DNA of 63,988 nucleotides from an uncultured Bacteroidales bacterium (GTDB lineage Bacteria > Bacteroidota > Bacteroidia > Bacteroidales > Paludibacteraceae), in contig CAIUTB010000125.1 in the NCBI GenBank assembly GCA_903901975.1, positions 1 through 63,988 on the forward strand. The letters run 5' to 3'. Below the pieces are notes generated by a model. The model did not search any database and had not been told where the DNA came from. It saw only the letters and a list, made by a program, of their open reading frames with translations. Shown here piece by piece: positions 44,242 to 52,647 of this stretch (position 1 is its first letter; each line of letters starts with the position of its first letter). The translations under genes and the position numbers were made by a program.

Positions 44242-44934
44242 GTGTTGGAAGCAAATAATGGTAAAATTGGCTATCAGATAGCTGTTAGTAAACATCCCGA
44301 TTTAATACTCAGCGATGTAATGATGCCCGAAATGAATGGAAATGAACTATGTACTAAACTGAAGAGTAATTTCGAAACCTGTCATATTCCGGTGGTACTT
44401 CTGACCGCTCAAACAAGCCTTGAGCAAAACCTGGATGGGTTAAAACGAGGCGCTGACGACTATATAACCAAACCTTTTAATGTTAATATATTGGTTACAC
44501 GTTGCAGTAATTTGCTGATGAGCCGAAAAGTGCTGCAGGAAAAATTCAGCAAACAAATTGACAATTCTGCTTTTACAATCGCAACCAACGAATTAGACCA
44601 GGCATTTATTGAAAAGATTATCAGCATCGTAGAAGCACATATTAGCGATGAAAAATTAGATGTCGATTTGCTCTGTTCCGAAATGGCTATTGGCAGACGT
44701 GTATTTTTCTATAAAATGAAAAGTATCACCGGCCAGACCCCCAATGACTTTATCCAGAATATCCGCCTGAAAAAAGCGGCCTGGATTCTACAAAATGTAC
44801 CGGATAAAACCATCAGCGAGCTTTCTGAAGAATTGGGTTATAATTCAGTGAGTTATTTTGGCAAGTGCTTTAAAGCTAAATTTGGGGTTCTACCCTCGGA
44901 ATACCGAAATAATAAGATCGAAACACAAGAGTGA
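44236..44934 (+). pseudogene. Truncated hybrid two-component regulator (receiver + AraC HTH)
   Basis: The fragment begins inside the receiver domain (HVLEANNGKIGYQIAV) and keeps DLILSDVMMPEMNG with the phospho-acceptor Asp27, LLTAQTS and TKPFN (Lys79). A complete AraC-type DNA-binding domain follows (residues about 125-228, ending SYFGKCFKAKFGVLPSEYR). The first strand with the acidic pocket residues, the histidine kinase, and the periplasmic sensor of the parent (normally about 1300 residues) are missing. It could still be translated from ATG 44236 as a 232-residue protein, but it lacks metal-binding acidic residues and its own promoter. Confidence 0.8.
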
Positions 44935-45005
44935 GAAGATTGATTTATTTTAATCCACCCACTCTAATATTTTCGCCTTCAGCCTCTTTCAGTATAATTG
45001 AAATC

Positions 45006-47192
45006 TTATTTTACAATTTTCATTTCATTCAACACATATCCCGAAGGTGAATATTTATCTAAAACAAAGAGTAAATATCGGACATCAAGCGTAATACTGC
45101 GACTTAATTCAGGAAGATAGCAATAATCGGAAGCAACCCCTTCGGCCATGCGGTCAAAATTTAAGCCAACCATTTCGCCTTTAGCATTGAGAACGGGACT
45201 TCCGGAATTACCACTGGAAGTATGACAATTGGTTAGGAAGCAGGTTCGAACAGTTCCGTTTAAAGCATATTTTCCAAAATCTTTTTTTGTATAAAGTTCG
45301 CGCATTTTCTTGGGGATATAGTAATCCTCATTCCCTGAGTTTTTCTGACTCTTTTCAAAAACACCATTCAGGGTACTGAAATAAGTATAAGTCATACCAT
45401 CTGCAGGAATACTGCCGGTCACTTTTCCATACGAAAGTCGTTGCGATTGATTTGCATCGGGACAATATAGCAGACCTTTGTTTTTCTCCATCAGGGCTTG
45501 CATGTACAATTTATAGTATTTCGATTGTTGCTCCTGCATACGTTTTAGCGGTCCTGAAATTTTTTCGATATATCCTTTATAATAGCTTAATGCCATTTTG
45601 TAAACCGGGTCATTGGTAAGCATTTCAATCGTAGTACTATCAACTTTTTCCAAAAAAGCATCCATTTTAGCTTTATTGGTCAGAATAGATTTGCTGAATG
45701 CATCATTCGTGTATTTATCCACATCACCATCAAATGGAGCTAAAGCCTGTGTCATTTCTTCTGTAATAAATTTCTTATTCACATTCTCGTAAAAACGATA
45801 AAGCAGGCGGCAATAAATCTGTTTATCAAGCTCATAATCCCAGTTTGTAAAGAATTGATCTGACAGCGGTTTAATCCGCTTTGCCTCTCCTGCAATAGCT
45901 TTCTGATTAATTTTAGTACGCTTAAACATCTGCACCAGTTTTTCAAATTTTCCGGCAAATGGAATCACCTCAGCACCATTTATACCAGCTTCATTGAAAT
46001 AGGTATCAGCCAATTTATAGGGTTTCAAATCAACGTAGATCTTCTTTTGAACATCCATTATCTCGCCATATTTTTTTAGGCGGGAAGAATCGGCATGAAT
46101 CCAGTTCATCAACTCTTTTTCTTCAGCTAATTTCTTGTTTAGCAAATCCATCCGCTTGATTCCGGCGAGCTCACCTTTCCAGCGCAGATAGCTGTTGGCT
46201 ATTGAATTAACCCTGGCGGTATACCTAAATTTACTTCCGGGATTTTGTTGAATAGAACTTTTAATCAACGATAATTTTTCTCCACGAATGCCTATCTCAG
46301 CCGGTAACTCTTCATTTTCGAGATATTCAATGGCAAACGACGGTATATATAACTTGGAATGAGCCGGATAACCCATTACCATTACAAAATCATTTTCTTT
46401 TACCCCGGCAAGGGAAATTTTAAGAAACGGATTGCCTGTGAGTGGGACATTTTCTTTATTGTATTTCGCCGGATTATTATTTTTGTCGGCATACACCCGA
46501 ATCAGCGAAAAATCACAAGTATGGCGTGGCCAGGTCCAGTTATCGTCATCACCCCCAAATTTACCCATAGTCATAGGCGGTGCAGCCACCATCCGAACAT
46601 CTCTGTAAATGCGGTAAACCGACAAAATAAACTGATTTCCGGCCATAAACGAAGCCACCTGACCTTCGAGTTTTTTACCTTTCGTGAAGCGTTTTACAAT
46701 TTCTTTTCCTCTTTCATTAATCGTGTTCGATTTCTCACTTACTGACATGGTATCCGTTCCGGCAAGTAATTCATCGGTTACATCCAGCATTTGAACCAGT
46801 TGTGACACCTGCAATCCGAAACAATTCGATTCTTCGTCGTTTTTTTGCGCCCAATAGCCAAATTTCAGAAAGTCTTTTTCCTTGTTGGATAATATTTCAA
46901 TATACTTAATCATCGGGTGATAATTAGTAACCATCAATCCTTTATCCGAAATAAAACTGGCGGTACAAAACGGATCAAATTCGTTGTTTTCGGTGGTTAA
47001 TCCCACCACTGCATCTTTCAGACAGACTATGTTGATACTGTAAATATCTTCGGCAGATAATTTCAGACCGGCTTTGCGCATTTGCGACAAGTTTTGCGAA
47101 ATGGTCAACGGAAGCCACATGCCTGAATCGGCCACAGCCTGAAAACTGAATGCACCAATCAACAGTGCAAACATTAAATTTTTTATTCTCAT
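45006..47192 (-). CDS. S46 dipeptidyl-peptidase, DPP11-like but with a changed histidine motif
   Basis: S46 peptidases release dipeptides from the N-terminus of oligopeptides in the periplasm. The 728 residues start with a signal peptide (to AVAD). The catalytic Asp227 is in RHTCDFSLIRVYAD, and the catalytic Ser663 is in SSGNSGSPV. NFDR places Arg681 exactly 18 residues after the serine, the spacing of the Arg that gives DPP11 its preference for Asp/Glu at P1. The histidine motif, usually TNHHC, is TNYHP (His92 kept, first His and Cys lost). It ends a nine-gene tandem array, separated from the metalloprotease gene by 114 bases with repeat copy H. Confidence 0.9.
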   Translation of the reverse strand: MRIKNLMFALLIGAFSFQAVADSGMWLPLTISQNLSQMRKAGLKLSAEDIYSINIVCLKDAVVGLTTENNEFDPFCTASFISDKGLMVTNYHPMIKYIEILSNKEKDFLKFGYWAQKNDEESNCFGLQVSQLVQMLDVTDELLAGTDTMSVSEKSNTINERGKEIVKRFTKGKKLEGQVASFMAGNQFILSVYRIYRDVRMVAAPPMTMGKFGGDDDNWTWPRHTCDFSLIRVYADKNNNPAKYNKENVPLTGNPFLKISLAGVKENDFVMVMGYPAHSKLYIPSFAIEYLENEELPAEIGIRGEKLSLIKSSIQQNPGSKFRYTARVNSIANSYLRWKGELAGIKRMDLLNKKLAEEKELMNWIHADSSRLKKYGEIMDVQKKIYVDLKPYKLADTYFNEAGINGAEVIPFAGKFEKLVQMFKRTKINQKAIAGEAKRIKPLSDQFFTNWDYELDKQIYCRLLYRFYENVNKKFITEEMTQALAPFDGDVDKYTNDAFSKSILTNKAKMDAFLEKVDSTTIEMLTNDPVYKMALSYYKGYIEKISGPLKRMQEQQSKYYKLYMQALMEKNKGLLYCPDANQSQRLSYGKVTGSIPADGMTYTYFSTLNGVFEKSQKNSGNEDYYIPKKMRELYTKKDFGKYALNGTVRTCFLTNCHTSSGNSGSPVLNAKGEMVGLNFDRMAEGVASDYCYLPELSRSITLDVRYLLFVLDKYSPSGYVLNEMKIVK

Positions 47193-47206
47193 TGGATTTG
47201 TTTTTT

Positions 47207-47232
47207 GCCCCCTAACCCCCTAAAGGGGGAAT
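47207..47232. repeat. GC-rich palindromic repeat, copy H
   Basis: Forward-orientation copy with CCCCCTAAAGGGGG, between the metalloprotease stop (47307) and the S46 start. It has no inverted partner nearby. Confidence 0.75.
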
Positions 47233-47306
47233 GGAGAAATGTTTCTTATTTTATTATCATGCCCTTATATTTCATGGATTTATATATTGGTCATGGGTAT
47301 TTTAAT

Positions 47307-49733
47307 TTATTTCGTTACTTTTTCTATCAAACTCAAAATCAACCTGTAATGACCTGCATTTTGTGGTTGTGCCTGTAAAAGCTCATTTACACGGGCAGTC
47401 GTTGCAATAAGCTGAGTGGCTGCTGCAGATGCCCAAAGTGTTTCGTTCATACTCTTACTTTCATTCATTTTATCGGAACTGTACATCGGACGAATTAATG
47501 AAATTAATTTATCAATATAAACCAACTGAATATGTTTGTCCGCCCTTGTTAAAACAGGCTGAGCTGTACTTTTCCAAAGCTGATTATCCAGGTCTATCAG
47601 GTATTCGGTCAATGAATAAGCGTTGGTGGAAACCAAGGTTTCCGAAGCAGTTAATCTGCTCAACACAAAATTCCCAAGCAACGCGCCAATCACATTCGAT
47701 TGGAGTTTCATCACATCATCGGTTTGTGAACCAATGTATTTATTCAATTCCGGTTGGTCGAGCCAATCGCAGGTCGTTATTTCTTTCAATGCAAATCCTA
47801 TTGTTTCCTGCTGTTTCGCTTTTTCCACCGGAACATATTTAGCCGGAAATTGCCCCATCGTTCCCTGATAGGTATATACGCCACCTAAATAGGATATGGG
47901 AAAAGATACCAGTCTATCATACAATTTGTTGATTCCTTCAAATCTTTTGGTAAGTAATTCTAAGTCATCGCCTTCACTAAAAGTCCATTTCAGCAGATTT
48001 TTGGTCGTGATTTTAAGGTTTGAAATCCCGTACAGCGACGATTTAATCAGATCATTTCCAAGCATATCGGTTTGAGAGGAAGGATCGGGTGAAACCTGCG
48101 AAATAATGGCCGGAGCAAAAAGATACATCGGATTATTCCCTTTATCTACGAACCATTTATTGAGGGTTGTTTTCTCATCTTCAGGTGTTTTTGCACTGTA
48201 AATGGGGACATATCCCCATTTGATAGCAAAATAATCGTAAGGACCAAGAATCGGCGGCGAAAGACGTACGCCTTTTTCTTTATCGCCGGGTTGCGCCACG
48301 TAATTACTGCGGGCATAATCCATGATACTGGCAGTTGTTCCGTACTTTTTAGTAAATGCCGGTGAACGAAGCGAATCAACCGGATATGCATACGAGCCCC
48401 GCATATTGTGCTGAAGTCCAAGTGTATGACCGGTTTCGTGAGCCACCGCATAACGAATCGTTTCACCCATGAATTTTTCGTCCAGCACCTTTTTTCGTGC
48501 GTCGGGATCAACAGCTGAAGTTTGAACAAATTTCCAGGTTTGTAACAAATCAATCACATTGTGCCACCAAAGTATATCAGCCTGAATAATTTCACCGCTT
48601 CGTGGGTCAATCCATTGCGGACCGGAAGCATTGGCTTCAGTCGAAGTAATATAGCGGAAACAGGAATTGCGGATATCTTCCGAGTCGAAATTTGGATCGC
48701 GTGGATAGTCTTTCGCTACAATAACGTTCTTAAAACCAATTTCTTTGAATGCCAGATTCCAGTCTTCAATTCCCTGCCGGACATAGGTCCGCCAAACTGA
48801 TGGCATCACGGTATCTACATAATAAATCAGCTGTTTTTTGGGTACAACCAATTCACCGCGTTTATATTTTGCTACATCCTCATCGCGTGGTTCAATGCGC
48901 CAACGATCAATTATCTTGAGCGATAGTTCAGGTTTTTCCGAAACGTATTTTCGCTTATTCTCAGCACTGTAGCCAATTCGCTCGTCGGAAAAACGAACTT
49001 TCATAGGAACTTTTGGAAGCAAAACAAAGGAGTAGTTTACAGTAATACAAAATGGTTCTTTCCCTCCAACGAAATTGTAGTACGATTTTACTTCCACATT
49101 TTGAGGAAAAGATTTCATTTCCAGAATCTGACTGGCTTTGGAATCTAAATGCCCACTGCCACCCACTCCGGCGGGAAAAACCAAATCAACTTCAGAAGAG
49201 AAAAATTTGGTGACATCAATCAGTGAGGCGTCATTTTTTTCATTTCGAGATATTATGTCGAACGAAATAGCAACCGGAGTAACATTATTCCGGGCTAAGG
49301 ATGCCGAAATCGGGTCTTTGGGGTCGGCATACGAAATTCCCGTTGGCTGATTAATAAACAGGTATTTATCACGACGGCTGAAGTAAATCAGCACCGGATT
49401 AGCACGCATTTGTCCGGCTGAAATTTTGGAATTATCGCTAACGCTGACCACCCGTGCTGCAATGAGCATATCACGACCAAGCACAGAGTCAGGCACTTCC
49501 AGATAATAGCTTGCCAATTTGGTTTTGTAGATATTGAAAAGTCCGTTTGTAACTTTCGCTCCAGCCGTAATTTTGGAAAAATCTTTCAATTTAGTTGCTG
49601 TCGAAGCAGAATCGGACGAAGCCGTATTGTCGGAACCAGATGTTGAAGTTATTACACGACCGTGCGTACGTTGTCCATATGAAAATGAACAAAAAATAAA
49701 AAATAGGCTTAGAAAAATAAGTTTGATTTTCAT
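47307..49733 (-). CDS. Secreted zinc metalloprotease (DUF5117/DUF4953 family)
   Basis: The 808-residue protein has a signal peptide (to FSYG). A long N-terminal DUF5117/DUF5118-like region (LASYYLEVPDSVLGRDMLIAARV) leads to a metzincin-like core: AHETGHTLGLQHN with zinc ligands His432, His436 and His442 and base Glu433, and a Met-turn SIMDY at 469-473. The DUF4953 C-terminal part is helical. Substrates of this family are unknown. It is 13 bases after the barrel protein gene, so surely in the same transcript, which ties it to the TonB receptor system. Confidence 0.92.
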   Translation of the reverse strand: MKIKLIFLSLFFIFCSFSYGQRTHGRVITSTSGSDNTASSDSASTATKLKDFSKITAGAKVTNGLFNIYKTKLASYYLEVPDSVLGRDMLIAARVVSVSDNSKISAGQMRANPVLIYFSRRDKYLFINQPTGISYADPKDPISASLARNNVTPVAISFDIISRNEKNDASLIDVTKFFSSEVDLVFPAGVGGSGHLDSKASQILEMKSFPQNVEVKSYYNFVGGKEPFCITVNYSFVLLPKVPMKVRFSDERIGYSAENKRKYVSEKPELSLKIIDRWRIEPRDEDVAKYKRGELVVPKKQLIYYVDTVMPSVWRTYVRQGIEDWNLAFKEIGFKNVIVAKDYPRDPNFDSEDIRNSCFRYITSTEANASGPQWIDPRSGEIIQADILWWHNVIDLLQTWKFVQTSAVDPDARKKVLDEKFMGETIRYAVAHETGHTLGLQHNMRGSYAYPVDSLRSPAFTKKYGTTASIMDYARSNYVAQPGDKEKGVRLSPPILGPYDYFAIKWGYVPIYSAKTPEDEKTTLNKWFVDKGNNPMYLFAPAIISQVSPDPSSQTDMLGNDLIKSSLYGISNLKITTKNLLKWTFSEGDDLELLTKRFEGINKLYDRLVSFPISYLGGVYTYQGTMGQFPAKYVPVEKAKQQETIGFALKEITTCDWLDQPELNKYIGSQTDDVMKLQSNVIGALLGNFVLSRLTASETLVSTNAYSLTEYLIDLDNQLWKSTAQPVLTRADKHIQLVYIDKLISLIRPMYSSDKMNESKSMNETLWASAAATQLIATTARVNELLQAQPQNAGHYRLILSLIEKVTK

Positions 49734-49746
49734 TATTCAATGTTTT

Positions 49747-51351
49747 TTAAAAACTAATAATACCGATAGAAATACCCAGAAGCATCCAAGAACCACGACC
49801 GACACTTAACTGATTAGCATAAAATGCTTTAGCAAAACCACTTAACTTGCTATTCTTCATTTTCAATGGAAAGCTATACCGTACATCAATTCGATAATCA
49901 TACACATTTTGTCTATAATAATCCAAATCAGGTATTAATATCTCTGTTGCAATTTTATGGGTGGCTTTTTCAAACATGGATGATCCGTTATTTGGAATTG
50001 TACTTGCAATAGGATTTAATTGGAGGTTGTTATATAATCCGAATCCGAATCCAGTTTTAGCATTCACATTAACACGGTGTCCGTTTTTATTTAAAACCCG
50101 AATACCATAACTTGCTCCCAGATGCAATCTCTGACTTTCAAAGACCGAATAGGGCAAATAATATTTATTGCTAAATCCGGTAAGCTGTGCATCTACAGCT
50201 GCTAGCCATGAATAATCAGTTCCCTTGTTGAGCAAATCCCGAAGACTAATACTTATATCGGCATTGTACGAATCAGTTGTATAACGATCTTTGTAAATAT
50301 AAAGTGTCTCCCAACGTCTTGAAACGCTACCATTGCTAGTATCACGTACTTCAATTGATTCCTGTAAAAATTCATCAGCAGCTCCGTAATTGTAAACACC
50401 TTTTAAAGAAATGTTTAATAATCTGTTGTCGGATTTAATAGTTGCTACAGATTTTATAGCGTATTTCTTTTCGGCATACGATCCGGGACTTTCGTGTTCG
50501 CTCCCAAAAATTTGTTGGTTTCTGCTCACATATTCAATACTGTTGAACAAATTAATCTGTTCAGTACCGTAATTATGTTGTAAACCAACCGAATAGATCA
50601 TGTTAATAAACTGACGATCAAAACCATTATACCCATCAATTACTGCTGAAGTATTTTCGTTCCCCAAAAAGTTGTAGTAGTTAATTATTGGATCGGATTG
50701 AACGTTTGAAATACCCGGCATTTTTTCTTTTTCGAACCGAATACCCATTGTTAATCCCAAAGTATGATGTGTAGAAAAACGGTAAGAAACTGATGGAATT
50801 ACAGCGTAGTTTACAACAAATGAGCGTGTTCTGGCATCACGCAACCTCGACATATCACCTGCATAATAATCAATACCAGCTCCAATTGCCCAACGGTTAC
50901 CAATTTTGCGGCTGAATTTGGCATGAAGATCAAAACTCTGAGTATCATAATTGCCTTTGATACTATCGCCAAAATTGTAAGGTGAAGAATTGTAGGTATT
51001 GAATACGTTAGACCAGCAACGATCTGTTTCGGTTTTCATTTGAAATTCAAAACTTCCCCACACCAACCAGTTTTTACTCATTTTATCATATCGTTCGGAG
51101 ATAAAGCGAAGTCCGTTCAATCGGTTTCCTTCCTGCGCACGATGATAATCTCCTCCGTAATCCTGATACCCCAATTCTGTATTACCATGAACGGGAATAT
51201 CATTAATACTTAAACCCGAAGCGTTATTTGAATTTAACCATTGATTTTTAAGCAAGACAAGTTCATGTTGCTCGGGATAAAAAACACCCTGAGCATAAAT
51301 AACTGAAATTGAGCATAAAAAAATGCTGACGAAAACTATAAAATTGCGCAT
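49747..51351 (-). CDS. Outer-membrane beta-barrel protein, DUF6850-like
   Basis: The 534 residues begin with a signal peptide (SISVIYAQ) and then form alternating amphipathic strands with aromatic girdles (WLVWGSFEFQMKTET, SFVVNYAVIPSVSYRF, HRVNVNAKTGFGFGLYNN), ending WMLLGISIGIISF with a terminal Phe. This is the picture of an outer-membrane barrel. Genes of this type sit next to DUF4876 lipoproteins and TonB receptors in Bacteroidetes. No enzyme signature is seen. It lies 49 bases after the DUF4876 gene and 13 before the metalloprotease gene. Confidence 0.75.
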   Translation of the reverse strand: MRNFIVFVSIFLCSISVIYAQGVFYPEQHELVLLKNQWLNSNNASGLSINDIPVHGNTELGYQDYGGDYHRAQEGNRLNGLRFISERYDKMSKNWLVWGSFEFQMKTETDRCWSNVFNTYNSSPYNFGDSIKGNYDTQSFDLHAKFSRKIGNRWAIGAGIDYYAGDMSRLRDARTRSFVVNYAVIPSVSYRFSTHHTLGLTMGIRFEKEKMPGISNVQSDPIINYYNFLGNENTSAVIDGYNGFDRQFINMIYSVGLQHNYGTEQINLFNSIEYVSRNQQIFGSEHESPGSYAEKKYAIKSVATIKSDNRLLNISLKGVYNYGAADEFLQESIEVRDTSNGSVSRRWETLYIYKDRYTTDSYNADISISLRDLLNKGTDYSWLAAVDAQLTGFSNKYYLPYSVFESQRLHLGASYGIRVLNKNGHRVNVNAKTGFGFGLYNNLQLNPIASTIPNNGSSMFEKATHKIATEILIPDLDYYRQNVYDYRIDVRYSFPLKMKNSKLSGFAKAFYANQLSVGRGSWMLLGISIGIISF

Positions 51352-51400
51352 AAATCTATAATTTGTATAGCACTAATAGTTGTATATTTTACTTATTTCT

Positions 51401-52627
51401 TTATTGGTTCAGCAGAGCTTTATCATATTTTCTAGGAGTAGGATCGGTCAGATTTATCATGTCATTCTGGCTATTATTGGTGTCAATCAAATACACACGA
51501 TCTGCCGTCGATTTTCTGGTATCCACTTTCCGTTCTATACTTTCATGGTTTAAACCACTAATTGAAGAAATGTTCATATAACCCGCATCGATGAAATTTT
51601 GAAGTCTTTTTGAGTTCGGGTCAATCCCGGTAGTTCGGTACGAAAGTATTTCCACTCCATCAAAAACCACGCTCGATGGCAACCGCATAAACATATTTCC
51701 AGAAGTTTTTCCGGGAGGATAATCAATGGGATAATTCGACACATTATCCTTTGTTGAAATCAAACACAATGAATTTATACCACCCCGTTGTAAATTAATT
51801 TCGCGAATGGCAATATAGGCTGAATATACCTGAATCATTCCGGGAATATTATCATTATTAGGATATTTAGTGCCTTTAAACTCAAAGTCTGCATTTTGTA
51901 AATCCACCGAAGTTGGCGCAACAAATGTATGATTGCGGGCACTATTAGCAATGACAATACTTTTACCGGGCATAACTTTATAATCTTTCCCTGTCCCCGG
52001 GAAACGATATACTTGCCGTGCATGTAATGCTGTTGGGTTAAGCGAAGCAGGAAAAGCCATTGGACTATCACCTTCAACCAACATTAAATAGATACTATCC
52101 ATGTACTGAATTTCGTCAGAATTATTGAATATTTCTACATAAACATCCGCATCATACCGGGCATTATTTATATCGCGAGTGCCTGAAGCATATACTTTGC
52201 TAATAAGTAGACTTTGTTTGAGTGACAGGTTAGTTGGTAATTCAATAGATTGTTCGGTAAAGACAGACATTTTGGACTTAACACCTCCAATCAGGGCTGG
52301 TTTACTTTCCACTAATGTGTCGGCAATTGCCACATATTCATCACCGCTAAGTTCCCATGAAGCATAAACATTATAAATATCAGGGATAATGTCTGTAAAT
52401 TCAGCAACACCTTCATCATTTGTTTCACCAGTGTAGGTCATCCTATCACTTCGTAAGGTAACAATTCGATGAGCAAATTTTATTTCTTTTTTAATTCCCG
52501 AAGGCATTATCACAGACACGACACATTTCGAAACTTTGGAATGAAGATTCTCCTGTTGACATGAAATGAACATTGCCAATGAGACATATAGAATGATAAA
52601 GTATTTTAATAATTTGAATAATTTCAT
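51401..52627 (-). CDS. DUF4876 surface lipoprotein
   Basis: The 408-residue lipoprotein has a lipobox FISC. Residues about 30-110 look like a small beta-sandwich (KCVVSVIMPSGIKKEIKF, GETNDEGVAEFTDIIPDIYNVYASW). The remainder matches the DUF4876 layout, with SKVYASGTRDINNARYDADVYVEIFNNSDE, GKSIVIANSARNH and ERKVDTRKSTADRVYLID; the middle resembles lamin-tail-like folds. Its position directly after a TonB receptor gene (20 bases) suggests a ligand-binding or capping partner of that receptor, in the way SusD serves SusC. That is inference. Confidence 0.8.
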   Translation of the reverse strand: MKLFKLLKYFIILYVSLAMFISCQQENLHSKVSKCVVSVIMPSGIKKEIKFAHRIVTLRSDRMTYTGETNDEGVAEFTDIIPDIYNVYASWELSGDEYVAIADTLVESKPALIGGVKSKMSVFTEQSIELPTNLSLKQSLLISKVYASGTRDINNARYDADVYVEIFNNSDEIQYMDSIYLMLVEGDSPMAFPASLNPTALHARQVYRFPGTGKDYKVMPGKSIVIANSARNHTFVAPTSVDLQNADFEFKGTKYPNNDNIPGMIQVYSAYIAIREINLQRGGINSLCLISTKDNVSNYPIDYPPGKTSGNMFMRLPSSVVFDGVEILSYRTTGIDPNSKRLQNFIDAGYMNISSISGLNHESIERKVDTRKSTADRVYLIDTNNSQNDMINLTDPTPRKYDKALLNQ

Positions 52628-52647
52628 AGAATTACTTATTTTTCAAT

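Noticed and set aside
44945-45000. Minus-strand frame ending EAEGENIRVGGLK as a second glycosidase remnant
   Set aside because: Only about 17 residues are open and I cannot match them to a family; it may be chance between the regulator fragment and the S46 gene.
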